A DNA stretch of 64,000 nucleotides from NCBI RefSeq assembly GCF_001425405.1, contig NZ_LMQP01000001.1, positions 227,801-291,800 on the forward strand, given 5' to 3'. Shown here piece by piece: positions 51,771-60,313 of the stretch. A program made the position numbers and the translations under genes. The DNA comes from Sphingomonas sp. Leaf412. Lineage in GTDB: Bacteria > Pseudomonadota > Alphaproteobacteria > Sphingomonadales > Sphingomonadaceae. A model generated the notes under the pieces. That model made no database searches and was not told where the DNA came from. It worked only from the letters and a program-made list of their open reading frames with translations. Numbering within the stretch: the stretch's first letter is position 1; the number at the start of each line of letters is the position of its first letter.

Positions 51771-54092
51771 CTACGCCTTCACCGTCGCGGCGCGCCCACC
51801 CTTCTTCTTCCCCGGCTTCTTCGGCGCCGATCCCTCGATCGTGAAGGACAGGGCGTTGTCCTTCAGCTTCACGGTCACCTCGCCGCCATGGACCAGCTTC
51901 CCGAACAACAGCTCCTCGGCCAGCGGCTGCTTGATCTTCTCCTGGATCAGGCGGCCCATCGGGCGCGCGCCGTACATCTTGTCATAGCCCTTGTCGGTCA
52001 GCCACTTCTTCGATTCGTCGTCCAGCTTGATGTGGACGTCGCGGTCGGCGAGCTGGAGTTCGAGCTGGAGGATGAACTTGTCCACCACCCGCGCGACGAC
52101 CTCGGGCGGCAGGTAACCGAACGGCACGATCGCATCCAGCCGGTTGCGGAATTCCGGCGTGAACATCTTCTGCACCGCCTGCTCGTCCTCGCCCTCGCGC
52201 GTCAGGTTGCCGAAGCCCAAAGTCTCGCGCGCCATGTCGCTCGCGCCCGCATTGGTCGTCATGATGAGGATGACGTTGCGGAAATCCACCGACTTTCCGT
52301 GCTGGTCGGTCAGGCGGCCGTTGTCCATCACCTGCAACAGGATGTTGAACAGGTCGGGATGCGCCTTCTCGATCTCGTCCAGCAGCAGCACGCAATGCGG
52401 ATTCTGGTCGACCGCATCGGTCAGCAGGCCGCCCTGGTCGAACCCGACATAGCCCGGAGGCGCGCCGATCAGCCGGCTGACCGAATGCCGCTCCATATAT
52501 TCGGACATGTCGAACCGCTGGAGCGGGATGCCCATGATCGCGGACAATTGCTTGGCCACCTCGGTCTTGCCGACGCCGGTCGGGCCGGTGAACAGATAGT
52601 TGCCGATCGGCTTTTCCGGATCGCGCAGGCCCGCGCGCGACAGCTTGATCGCGGACGCAAGGTTCTCGATCGCCTTGTTCTGCCCGAACACCACGCGCTT
52701 CAGGTCGGTCTCCAGATGCTCCAGCACCTTCTTGTCGTCGGTGCTGACCGATTTCGGCGGGATCCGCGCCATCGTGGCGATGACCTGCTCGATCTCCTTC
52801 GCGGTGATCGTCTTCTTCCGCTTCGATGGCGGCACCAGCATCTGCATCGCGCCAACTTCGTCGATCACGTCGATCGCCTTGTCGGGCAGCTTGCGGTCGT
52901 TGATGTAGCGCGCCGACAGCTCCACCGCGCTCTTGATCGCGTCGGGCGTGTACTTGACCTTGTGATGGTCCTCGAACGCGCTGCGCAGGCCCGCCAGGAT
53001 CTTGATCGTGTCCTCGATCGTCGGCTCGTTCACGTCGATCTTCTGGAACCGGCGCAGGAGGGCGCGGTCCTTTTCGAAATGATTGCGGAATTCCTTGTAC
53101 GTCGTCGACCCGATACAGCGGATCGTGCCGCCCGACAGCGCGGGCTTCAGCAGATTGGACGCATCCATCGCCCCGCCGCTGGTCGCGCCCGCGCCGATGA
53201 CGGTGTGGATTTCATCGATGAACAATACCGCGTCGGGCAGCTTTTCCAGTTCGTTGACGACCGCCTTCAGCCGCTCCTCGAAATCGCCGCGATAGCGCGT
53301 GCCCGCCAGCAGCGCGCCCATGTCCAGCGAGTAGATGACCGCGGGCTTCAGCACGTCGGGCACGTCGCCCTCGACGATCTTGCGCGCCAGCCCTTCCGCG
53401 ATCGCGGTCTTCCCCACGCCGGGATCGCCGACGTACAGCGGGTTGTTCTTGCTGCGCCGGCACAGGATCTGCACCGTCCGGTCGACCTCCGCCATCCGCC
53501 CGATCAGCGGATCGACCTTCCCGATCTTCGCCTTCTCGTTCAGGTCGACGGTGAATTGCTTCAGCGCGCTCTCGCCCTTTTTCCCGTCCGTCGGCTTGTC
53601 CTTCTTCTCTTCCTCGGCGGCGCCCTTCACGCTGGTCGCCTCGGGGGTGGCGTTGCCCTTGCCGACGCCGTGCGAGATGAAGCTGACCGCGTCGAGGCGG
53701 CTCATGTCCTGCTGTTGCAGGAAATAGACGGCGTAGCTCTCGCGCTCGCTGAACAACGCGACCAGCACGTTGGCGCCCGTCACCTCGTCGCGGCCCGACG
53801 ACTGCACGTGCAGGATCGCGCGCTGCACCACGCGCTGGAACCCGCTGGTCGGCTGGGGATCGGTCGTCCCTTCCACCTTCAATGCGCCCAGTTCGGTGTC
53901 GAGATAGGTGGCGACGGTCGATTTCAGGTCGCCGACGTCGACGCCGCACGCCGCCATCACCTGCCCGGCATGTTCGTCGTCGACCAAAGCCAGCAGCAGG
54001 TGTTCCAGCGTCGCATATTCGTGGCGGCGCGAGGACGCGGCCTCCAGCGCCTTGTGGAGCGTGGCTTCGAGGGCGCTCGCGAAAGAAGGCAT
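51771..54092 (-). CDS. clpA: ATP-dependent Clp protease ATP-binding subunit ClpA
   Basis: ClpA unfolds substrates and feeds them to ClpP. Its 773 residues comprise an N-domain of two Clp repeats (about 1-145), two AAA+ modules with Walker A GDPGVGKTA (about 220) and GPTGVGKTE (about 504), Walker B LFIDEIHT and LLLDEIEKAHP, and a Lys/Ala-rich C-tail (KKPGKKKGGRAATVKA) longer than usual. Sensor and arginine-finger regions are present. The adaptor gene clpS, often just upstream of clpA, is not adjacent here. Confidence 0.97.
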   Translation of the reverse strand: MPSFASALEATLHKALEAASSRRHEYATLEHLLLALVDDEHAGQVMAACGVDVGDLKSTVATYLDTELGALKVEGTTDPQPTSGFQRVVQRAILHVQSSGRDEVTGANVLVALFSERESYAVYFLQQQDMSRLDAVSFISHGVGKGNATPEATSVKGAAEEEKKDKPTDGKKGESALKQFTVDLNEKAKIGKVDPLIGRMAEVDRTVQILCRRSKNNPLYVGDPGVGKTAIAEGLARKIVEGDVPDVLKPAVIYSLDMGALLAGTRYRGDFEERLKAVVNELEKLPDAVLFIDEIHTVIGAGATSGGAMDASNLLKPALSGGTIRCIGSTTYKEFRNHFEKDRALLRRFQKIDVNEPTIEDTIKILAGLRSAFEDHHKVKYTPDAIKSAVELSARYINDRKLPDKAIDVIDEVGAMQMLVPPSKRKKTITAKEIEQVIATMARIPPKSVSTDDKKVLEHLETDLKRVVFGQNKAIENLASAIKLSRAGLRDPEKPIGNYLFTGPTGVGKTEVAKQLSAIMGIPLQRFDMSEYMERHSVSRLIGAPPGYVGFDQGGLLTDAVDQNPHCVLLLDEIEKAHPDLFNILLQVMDNGRLTDQHGKSVDFRNVILIMTTNAGASDMARETLGFGNLTREGEDEQAVQKMFTPEFRNRLDAIVPFGYLPPEVVARVVDKFILQLELQLADRDVHIKLDDESKKWLTDKGYDKMYGARPMGRLIQEKIKQPLAEELLFGKLVHGGEVTVKLKDNALSFTIEGSAPKKPGKKKGGRAATVKA

Positions 54093-54222
54093 TATGATAC
54101 TCCGATCGGGCCGCGAGGCATGCGCGGCGCCTTTCCAACTATGTCGGAAGTCATGCGCTCCGCATCAAGCGCCGGGATGCGGCACCGGGGGCGATCGTCT
54201 CGCCGGTCCGGTGCGCCGGCGG

Positions 54223-54420
54223 TCACGACTTGAATAGCCGGTCGGCGCTTGCGCGATGGTTAACGGCGCCTTCGATCTTTCGTCGGCACCGCGCGATCTC
54301 GCGTTCCAGCGCCGCGACCCGCGCCTCCAGTTCCGCGACCGACAGGCGATCGAGATCCTCCGCCAGCAACGCAGGCAGGGGATCGCCCGATCCGGGGCCG
54401 AGAATGTCGTCCAGGTCCAC
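54223..54420 (-). CDS. DUF1192 family protein
   Basis: This 65-residue protein matches the DUF1192 family: an acidic N-terminus MDLDDIL, PLPALLAEDLDRLSVAELEARVAALEREIARCRRKI (a coiled coil) and the conserved end AVNHRASADRLF. Translation begins at GTG 54420. It is upstream of clpA on the same strand and divergent from the quinone reductase gene. The role is unknown. Confidence 0.88.
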   Translation of the reverse strand: MDLDDILGPGSGDPLPALLAEDLDRLSVAELEARVAALEREIARCRRKIEGAVNHRASADRLFKS

Positions 54421-54500
54421 GCGACACAGCGTTGACCCCCGCCGGGCCGAAGTCAATAAGCGCGGGGAGCGACCGCAGGACGATTTGCGGCGAAGGGGCG

Positions 54501-55511
54501 ATGACACGAATGACCGACCTGCCGAACACGATGCTGGCGATCGATCCCGAGGCGCCCGGCGGGCCGGAGGTGCTGGTGCCCCGCGGGATCCCGGTGCCCG
54601 TGCCCGGCATGGGCGAGGTGCTGGTCCGCGTCGCCGCCGCGGGGGTCAACCGCCCCGACGTGCTCCAGCGCCGCGGCATGTACCCGCCCCCGCCCGGTGC
54701 GCCGAAGACGCTGGGCCTGGAACTGGCGGGCGAGGTGATCGCGCTGGGCGACGGGGCGGAACCTGCGCTGCTGGGACAGACCGTGTGCGCGCTCGTGGGC
54801 GGCGGCGGCTATGCCGAATATGCGGTCGTGCCCGCCGACCAGTGCCTGCCCGTGCCCGAGGCCTTGTCCGCGGTCGAGGCCGCGGCACTGCCCGAGACGC
54901 TGTACACCGTGTGGACCAATCTGTTCGAACGCGGCTACGCGACGGAGGGGGACACCGTCCTGGTCCATGGCGGCACCAGCGGGATCGGGACGATGGCGAT
55001 CGCGCTCGCCAAGCTGTTCGGCCTGACGATCGTCGTCACCGCGGGCTCGGACGAGAAGGTCGCGGCGGCGACGGCGCTCGGCGCGCATCACGCGATCAAC
55101 TACCGGACGGAGGATTTCGTCGCGCGGGTGAAGGACATCACCGGCGGGGCGGGCTGCGCCGTGGTGCTGGACATGGTCGGCGGCGACTATGTCCCGCGCA
55201 ACCTGCAATGCCTGGCCGAAGACGGGCGGCACGTGTCGATCGCGGTGCAAGGCGGCGCGAGCGCCACGATCCCGATTTTCGACGTGATGCGCCGCCGCCT
55301 GACGCTGACCGGCTCCACGCTGCGCGCCCGCGATGCGGGGTTCAAGGCGCTGGTGACCGACGAGATCGCACGCACGGTGTGGCCGCATGTCGAGGCCGGC
55401 CGCCTGAAGCCAGCGATCGACCGAACGTTTCCGCTGGCGGAGGCGGCGGAGGCGCACCGCCGCATGGAGGCGGGGGATCACGTGGGGAAGATCGTGCTGA
55501 CGATGGGCTGA
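54501..55511 (+). CDS. NAD(P)H quinone oxidoreductase (zinc-free MDR family)
   Basis: This 336-residue member of the medium-chain dehydrogenase family resembles the PIG3/QOR type that reduces quinones with NADPH. It has GEVLVRVAAAGVNRPDVLQRRGMYPPPPGAPKTLGLELAGEV-type motifs, the nucleotide loop DTVLVHGGTSGIGTMAIALAK, and lacks the structural zinc Cys cluster. PAIDRTFPLAEAAEAHRRMEAGDHVGKIVL ends the protein. An AAGGGG site lies ahead of ATG 54501; ATG 54510 is also possible. Confidence 0.92.
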   Translation: MTRMTDLPNTMLAIDPEAPGGPEVLVPRGIPVPVPGMGEVLVRVAAAGVNRPDVLQRRGMYPPPPGAPKTLGLELAGEVIALGDGAEPALLGQTVCALVGGGGYAEYAVVPADQCLPVPEALSAVEAAALPETLYTVWTNLFERGYATEGDTVLVHGGTSGIGTMAIALAKLFGLTIVVTAGSDEKVAAATALGAHHAINYRTEDFVARVKDITGGAGCAVVLDMVGGDYVPRNLQCLAEDGRHVSIAVQGGASATIPIFDVMRRRLTLTGSTLRARDAGFKALVTDEIARTVWPHVEAGRLKPAIDRTFPLAEAAEAHRRMEAGDHVGKIVLTMG

Positions 55512-55559
55512 CCGGACGGCGCATGGCCGTCCGGTCGTCGTTCCCCTCGGTCCGCCGGA

Positions 55560-56291
55560 TCAGTTGCCCGGAATATATCCGAAGGTCGGGCTGGTGACGG
55601 GGGTGAACCCCTGCTGATCGCCGAATACCTTGGCAAGCGTGTTGGTGAAACGCTCGGTACGCCCGAACCAGCCGCCGGTGTTCGCGAACCACTTAGTCTC
55701 GTTCGGCTGCGGAACCGTTTCCCGGAACGTCGTATAGGCGTCATCATAGTGGGTTTGCGACGCACTGGTCATATGCATCACCTCGTGCATGATGATGAAG
55801 TTCATGCCGGCGTTGTTCTGGTAGTTTGGGTCAGCATACGAATCTGCCCCTTCAAACGCCGCGAAATAAAGAGAGTCGACCAGCTTGCCGTCGATTAACT
55901 GAACTGAACCGTCACGGTTCTGGCCGAATGGCTGATCGGTCACGAAGAATCTGATGAGGCCCCACAATCGCTTGATTTCGGCCCCAGTCACTTTCTCACC
56001 CGAATTGAGCGTATATTCCTTCGTGGCGCTGAGCGCCCGGATGATGGGGGTCAGGATAGCCACCGTCTTCGCCACATTGTCCATCGCGGCTTTTAGTCGC
56101 GTGGCGTTGGCCGGATCACTGGCGCGTCCGACCACGATGATGTCGCCCTCTTCCACGCGTTCGGGAGTGCCCGTCTTGCCGATGTTCCGCTCAGTGGACT
56201 TATAGCCGTAAAGGCCGCGCCCGTACGAAACAAACACCCCCGGATTGGTTGGCCGCAGCTTGCCCACCACGATGATATCGTCGTCCGCCAT
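55560..56291 (-). CDS. Putative zinc metallopeptidase (HExxH) of unknown family
   Basis: The 243-residue protein carries MNFIIMHEVMHMTSAS (His169, Glu170, His173), a zincin HExxH active site, preceded by a helix and followed by HYDDAY that could give a third ligand. No signal peptide is seen. The short motif IIVVG, flanked by acidic and basic residues, occurs twice (residues 6-10 and 51-55), like the DIVVTG segments at the start of sphingomonad TonB receptors. GC is below that of the surroundings, and its RBS lies in a hairpin. No sure homologue is recalled; a toxin or effector role is possible. Confidence 0.72.
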   Translation of the reverse strand: MADDDIIVVGKLRPTNPGVFVSYGRGLYGYKSTERNIGKTGTPERVEEGDIIVVGRASDPANATRLKAAMDNVAKTVAILTPIIRALSATKEYTLNSGEKVTGAEIKRLWGLIRFFVTDQPFGQNRDGSVQLIDGKLVDSLYFAAFEGADSYADPNYQNNAGMNFIIMHEVMHMTSASQTHYDDAYTTFRETVPQPNETKWFANTGGWFGRTERFTNTLAKVFGDQQGFTPVTSPTFGYIPGN

Positions 56292-56292
56292 C

Positions 56293-56336
56293 TATGTTCT
56301 CCGGTTATCGCCCCGACTCGAGGCGATGAGAACATA
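56293..56336 (-). promoter_or_regulatory. Hairpin enclosing the ribosome site of the metallopeptidase gene
   Basis: TATGTTCTC (56293-56301) pairs perfectly with GAGAACATA (56328-56336), and ATCGCC (56307-56312) with GGCGAT (56322-56327), around a 9-base loop and a 5-base bulge. Read on the minus strand, the 3' arm includes GGAGAACATA ending one base before the ATG at 56291, so the Shine-Dalgarno is paired. The structure could repress translation until opened, or act as an operator. Confidence 0.65.
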
Positions 56337-56386
56337 AAGGGATCAAGCGCATGTAGGACAGTCGCAAGATCTATCGGACACGGTGT

Positions 56387-56830
56387 CTACTTGGCATGCG
56401 GCATGGTTTCGATATCGTTCAACATCTGCTGAGACCGCAAAGTGAACGATCGCTGCTCATACTTATTCCGACTTACGGCGATGAGCGCAGTCACCTTACG
56501 GCGACCTGCCTTCGCCACCTCGCATCTGACGTAGCGGGAAGCCCCGAGATCGACTCTCACCGAAAGTCGGGTCTTGCCGCTCACCAGCAGATAGCGACCC
56601 GGCGACACTGCCCATCTGGCCCACCTTCCCGCCTGGAGATCGACAAGCCGCGTGTCACCATAGGAAACAGGACAGGTCGATCTGCCAATTCCAGGATCGG
56701 CTGCGCGAAAGAGCACGATCTCGCCACGGCCGGGTGGAATTGGCGGCACCGGGGGGTAGGGCGTACCCGGCGGCGGGGGGGTCGACGATTGAGCCGCGAG
56801 AAGAAGGGCCGCAATGACGGTATCCAACAT
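56387..56830 (-). CDS. Secreted small protein, function unknown
   Basis: The 147-residue protein has an N-terminal hydrophobic segment (MLDTVIAALLLAAQSS) consistent with a signal peptide, then a Pro-rich spacer (about 17-36) and a beta-rich domain (EIVLFRAADPGIGRS..., SVRVDLGASRYVRCEVAKAG) that resembles DUF2846-type lipoproteins. Three Cys are present. ATG 56830 is chosen over one 10 codons upstream. GC is lower than the flanks. It is upstream of the metallopeptidase gene (95 bases) on the same strand; an immunity or partner role is possible but only inferred. Confidence 0.65.
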   Translation of the reverse strand: MLDTVIAALLLAAQSSTPPPPGTPYPPVPPIPPGRGEIVLFRAADPGIGRSTCPVSYGDTRLVDLQAGRWARWAVSPGRYLLVSGKTRLSVRVDLGASRYVRCEVAKAGRRKVTALIAVSRNKYEQRSFTLRSQQMLNDIETMPHAK

Positions 56831-56978
56831 GCGAATGGCTCCCGGATGACGTTGCGGCATTATTGCGCGCCTTACCGGCGAGATAGCAACGCCTCATGCG
56901 CGAACCATGCCGCTTTAACGCAAACAGGCCGCGACGCTTCCGCCGCGGCCCGCCTTTACGCCACGAAAGGACGCGCGA

Positions 56979-57233
56979 TCAGTTGCTGTCGCTGTCGTCG
57001 TCGTCGCTGCTGGTCAGCACCAGGACCAGCGCGGTCAGCGCGCCCAGGATGCCGATGCTGATGAGCGTGGTCGTCGGCACTTCCGCGCCGATGCGGCTCG
57101 CCTTCGTCGCGGGCGTCGCGGCGCGCGCGACCGACAGCGACGCGGCGCGGTTGGCGGGCGCCGCGACGGCGGCGGTCGAGGCGGTGAGCAGCGCGGCGGC
57201 GATGCCGGTGGCGATGTACGAACGGATGCGCAT
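56979..57233 (-). CDS. Small secreted or membrane protein with acidic tail
   Basis: An 84-residue protein with a signal peptide (MRIRSYIATGIAAALLTASTAAVAA), a short soluble part (about 25-52), a second hydrophobic segment (TTLISIGILGALTALVLVLTS) and a strongly acidic end SSDDDDSDSN. This plan recurs in small sphingomonad proteins of unknown function. ATG 57233 is chosen. It is divergent from the phosphoesterase gene with 216 bases between. Confidence 0.7.
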   Translation of the reverse strand: MRIRSYIATGIAAALLTASTAAVAAPANRAASLSVARAATPATKASRIGAEVPTTTLISIGILGALTALVLVLTSSDDDDSDSN

Positions 57234-57366
57234 GATGATCGATCTCCCTGTCGCGCGCCCTGTTCGCCGCCCGACGTGGCGAGTCAACACGGCGCGGCGT
57301 CCCCGCCGCCCTTAAGCAGCCGGATGTTGCAACCATGCGACAGGTCGGATCCGCGACGACGCGAAA

Positions 57367-57386
57367 CCGTCACCGCGCCGTGACGG
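57367..57386. promoter_or_regulatory. Perfect palindrome CCGTCAC-N6-GTGACGG, possible operator
   Basis: Two 7-base arms (57367-57373 and 57380-57386) form a perfect dyad separated by CGCGCC, in the 216-base region between the small acidic-tail gene and the LpxH-like gene. Its spacing suits a dimeric regulator. No further copies were searched for. Confidence 0.35.
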
Positions 57387-57449
57387 CGGCGTAACATCGC
57401 GCGGGCAGGGACGGTCGGCAGGATCGCCGCCCTCGCGAAAGGCCCGCCA

Positions 57450-58292
57450 ATGACGACCGCCACCGTCACCCGCCTCGCCCCGCCCCGCCGCCGCGCCCGT
57501 CCCGAAGCGGTCGTGGAACGGCGGCGCTACCGCACGATCTGGATCAGCGACGTCCACCTGGGCACGCGCGGCTGCGATGCGGAGATGCTGATCGACTTCC
57601 TCGACCATGTCGACAGCGACACGATGTATTTAGTCGGCGACATCGTCGATGGCTGGCGGCTGAAGAAGCGGTTCTTCTGGCCCGCCGCGCACAACGACGT
57701 CGTCTGGCGATTGATGAAGCGCGCGCGGCGCGGCACGCGGATGGTCTACATCCCCGGCAACCACGACGAGATGTTCCGCCAGTTCGCGGGCCTGGACGTC
57801 GGGGGCATCCAGATCCGGCGCAAGGCGATCCACGAAACCGCGGACGGACGCCGCCTGCTGGTCCTGCACGGCGACGAATTCGACGCGATCACGCTGTCGC
57901 ACCGCTGGCTCGCGCATGTCGGCGACCTCGCCTACACCGTGCTGCTGGCGCTCAACCGCCGCGTCAGCACGGTGCGCCGCCGCCTGGGCCTGCCCTATTG
58001 GTCGCTCAGCAAGCATGCCAAGGCGAAGGTGAAGAACGCGGTCGCCTTCATCAGCCGGTTCGAGGAGATCGTCGCCGCCGCCGCGGGCATCCGCGGGGTG
58101 GACGGCGTGGTATGCGGCCACATCCACAGCGCGGAGATGCGCGGCATCGGCGGCATCGCTTACTATAACGACGGCGACTGGGTCGAAAGCTGCACCGCGC
58201 TGGTCGAGCATCACGACGGACGGATGGAGATCCTGCACTGGGCGGACGAGATCGCGGCGCGCACCGCCCCGCCCGTGGCGATCGCGGCCTGA
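57450..58292 (+). CDS. UDP-2,3-diacylglucosamine diphosphatase-like metallophosphoesterase (LpxH family)
   Basis: The 280-residue calcineurin-like phosphoesterase has the full metal motif series: WISDVHLGTRG, VGDIVDGWRL, PGNHDEMFR, LVLHGDEFDAI and VCGHIHSAEM. It belongs to the LpxH-like group with a membrane-proximal helix insertion (LAYTVLLALNRRVSTVRRRLGLP). In lipid A synthesis LpxH hydrolyses UDP-diacylglucosamine; sphingomonads make glycosphingolipids in place of LPS, so the substrate could be another sugar-lipid nucleotide. The next gene, 10 bases away, is a glycosyltransferase, often paired with it. Confidence 0.88.
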   Translation: MTTATVTRLAPPRRRARPEAVVERRRYRTIWISDVHLGTRGCDAEMLIDFLDHVDSDTMYLVGDIVDGWRLKKRFFWPAAHNDVVWRLMKRARRGTRMVYIPGNHDEMFRQFAGLDVGGIQIRRKAIHETADGRRLLVLHGDEFDAITLSHRWLAHVGDLAYTVLLALNRRVSTVRRRLGLPYWSLSKHAKAKVKNAVAFISRFEEIVAAAAGIRGVDGVVCGHIHSAEMRGIGGIAYYNDGDWVESCTALVEHHDGRMEILHWADEIAARTAPPVAIAA

Positions 58293-58302
58293 GGACCGGC
58301 AC

Positions 58303-59334
58303 GTGAAGATCGCCATCGTCACCGATGCGTGGACGCCGCAGGTCAACGGCGTGGTCCGCACCCTCCTCGCCACCCGCGCCGCTCTCGTCGCGATGGGACA
58401 CCGGGTGATGGTCGTCTCGCCCGACCTGTTCCCCAGCGTGCCCTGCCCCACCTATCCCGAAATCCGCCTCGCCCTCGCGCCGCGCGGGGTGGGGCAGCGG
58501 CTGGCGGCGTTCGCGCCCGACGCGATCCATCTGTCGACCGAAGGGCCGCTGTGCCTCGCGGCCCGACGCTGGTGCCTCGCCCACGGCCTGCCGTTCACCA
58601 CCGCCTATCACACGCAATTCCCCGACTATGTCGCCGCGCGCACCCGCGTCAGCCCGGATTTCGTCTGGCGTTACATCCGCTGGTTCCACCGCCCCGCCGC
58701 CGCGGTCCTGGTGGCCACCCCCGCGGTGGAGGCGACGCTGCGCGCGCGCGGCATCGCGCAGGTGCGCCGCTGGGGCCGCGGCGTCGATCGGGCGCTGTTC
58801 CATCCCGCCGGCATCCGCGACGCGGGCCTGGTCGCGCTGCCCGGCCCGGTCCTGCTGTACGTCGGGCGCGTGGCGGTGGAGAAGAACGTCGTGGCGTTCC
58901 TGTCGCTGGACGTGCCCGGGACGAAGGTGGTGGTCGGCGACGGCCCCGCGCGCGACGTGCTGGCGGCGCGATACCCGTCGGCGCTCTTCCTCGGGCAGCG
59001 GCGCGGCGAGGACCTCGCCGCCTGCTATCGCGCCGCCGACGCGCTGGTGTTCCCCAGCCTGACCGACACGTTCGGGCTGGTGATGGCGGAGGCGATGGCG
59101 TGCGGCACGCCGGTCGCGGCCTATCCCGTCACCGGCCCGGTCGACGTGCTGGCGGGCGGCGGCGGCGTGATGCGGGCCGACCTGCGCGATGCGGTGGCGG
59201 GCGCGATGGCGCTGGATCGCGCGGACGTGGCGCGGATCGGCGCGCGGTTCGACTGGGACCGCGCCACGCGGCAGTTCCTCGCCGCACTGGCCCCGCTGCC
59301 CGTGCCGCGGCCGATCGCGACGCGCGCCGCCTGA
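58303..59334 (+). CDS. GT4-family glycosyltransferase
   Basis: This 343-residue GT-B retaining glycosyltransferase has an N-terminal acceptor domain (IVTDAWTPQVNGVVRTLL, TAYHTQFPDYV) and a donor domain with LLYVGRVAVEKN, VGDGP, ALVFPSLTDTFGLVMAEAMACGTPVAAYPVTGPVDVL (the ExxxxxxxE-like motif). It resembles MgtA and SQD2-type enzymes that add sugars to membrane lipids or glycerolipids. Co-transcription with the LpxH-like gene supports glycolipid synthesis. The acceptor is unknown. Confidence 0.9.
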   Translation: MKIAIVTDAWTPQVNGVVRTLLATRAALVAMGHRVMVVSPDLFPSVPCPTYPEIRLALAPRGVGQRLAAFAPDAIHLSTEGPLCLAARRWCLAHGLPFTTAYHTQFPDYVAARTRVSPDFVWRYIRWFHRPAAAVLVATPAVEATLRARGIAQVRRWGRGVDRALFHPAGIRDAGLVALPGPVLLYVGRVAVEKNVVAFLSLDVPGTKVVVGDGPARDVLAARYPSALFLGQRRGEDLAACYRAADALVFPSLTDTFGLVMAEAMACGTPVAAYPVTGPVDVLAGGGGVMRADLRDAVAGAMALDRADVARIGARFDWDRATRQFLAALAPLPVPRPIATRAA

Positions 59335-59378
59335 CCGCTTGCCCTGCGGCGTCCGGCGCACTAAGTCCGTCGGGTTGA

Positions 59379-59406
59379 GGCCGCTCCGTGAAGGGGCGGC
59401 CCTTTT
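59379..59406 (+). terminator. Intrinsic terminator after the glycosyltransferase gene
   Basis: GGCCGCTCC (59379-59387) pairs with GGGGCGGCC (59393-59401) over a 5-base loop with one G-T pair, then C and TTTT (59403-59406). It lies 45 bases after the glycosyltransferase stop and just ahead of the TrcR-like gene. Confidence 0.8.
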
Positions 59407-59426
59407 ACGTTTGACGGAGTATCCGC

Positions 59427-60107
59427 ATGGCCCAGCCGCTCATGCCCCACGCCACCGCCTCCTGGATGGTCGATCAGACCGCGCTGTCGTTCGAGCAGAT
59501 CGCGGAGTTCTGCGGCCTCCACATCCTGGAGGTACAGGCGATCGCGGACGATACCGCCGCGACGAAGCTGACCGGCCGCGATCCCGTCCGCGCGCACGAG
59601 GTGACGCAGGATGAGATCGACAAGGCGCAGGCCGACCCCGATTACCGCATGAAGATGACCAAGGGTCCCGAGCAGGTCCGCCGCACGAAGGGCCCGCGCT
59701 ACACGCCGGTCAGCAAGCGGCAGGACAAGCCCGACGGCATTTCCTGGATCATCCGCAACCATCCGGAGATCACCGACGGGCAGATCTCGCTCCTGATCGG
59801 CACCACCCGCACGACCATCGCCGCGATCCGCGACCGCAGCCACTGGAACATCGCGAACATCACGCCGAAGGATCCGGTGACGCTCGGCCTGACGACGCAG
59901 CGCGAGCTGGACGCCGCGGTGGCGAAGGCGGCGAAGGCGGCGGGGATCGAGGCGAACCCGACCGACACGCGCCTCGACGGCGACCGCGAGGCATTGATCG
60001 CGTCGCTGCGCGCCGAGCGCGAGCAGGCCGCGCGCGATGCCGAACATGCGGGCGACGAGGCCCCGAACCTGCTGCCCGGCGGCATCGTCGACCCCTTCCG
60101 CCGCTGA
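59427..60107 (+). CDS. DUF1013 / cell cycle transcriptional regulator TrcR-like protein
   Basis: The 226-residue protein matches the DUF1013 family (named TrcR in rhizobia/Caulobacter) of cytosolic DNA-binding proteins with a helix-turn-helix-like part. Conserved-looking segments are PHATASWMVDQTALSFEQIAEFCGLHILEVQAIAD, EVTQDEIDKAQADPDYRMKM, and DGISWIIRNHPEITDGQISLLIGTTRTTIAAIRDRSHWN. The C-terminal third is a charged helix. It is likely a housekeeping regulator of the cell cycle. Confidence 0.9.
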   Translation: MAQPLMPHATASWMVDQTALSFEQIAEFCGLHILEVQAIADDTAATKLTGRDPVRAHEVTQDEIDKAQADPDYRMKMTKGPEQVRRTKGPRYTPVSKRQDKPDGISWIIRNHPEITDGQISLLIGTTRTTIAAIRDRSHWNIANITPKDPVTLGLTTQRELDAAVAKAAKAAGIEANPTDTRLDGDREALIASLRAEREQAARDAEHAGDEAPNLLPGGIVDPFRR

Positions 60108-60145
60108 GAATGTGGGCGACGCCTGCGCGGCACGTCATAAACCGG

Positions 60146-60234
60146 CGTGTCCCCGCGCAGGCGGGGACCCAGGGTCACGCAGGACAACGGCGCGTAGCGT
60201 GCGCAACCCTGGACTCCCGCCTTCGCGGGAGAAC
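60146..60234. repeat. Paired short palindromes (CCCGCGAAGGCGGG family), reverse orientation
   Basis: Two hairpins (60146-60168 and 60212-60233) with the joining GCGTAGCGTGCGCAACCCTGG, also seen in reverse at 45308-45393. The 206 bases between the TrcR-like gene and the MBL gene hold this and nothing else that I can support. Confidence 0.8.
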
Positions 60235-60313
60235 GGCGGCGCTCGGGACGACCGCGGGGCCAAGTTAAGCCGCTCGCTTCACTTCCCCGTCCCCGCCTGA
60301 TAGCGTCGCGCGC

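Noticed and set aside
49722..54233. A 1503-residue open frame antisense to the cyclase and clpA genes
   Set aside because: It is an Arg/His/Gln-rich shadow; the minus strand carries well-supported GGDEF and ClpA proteins.
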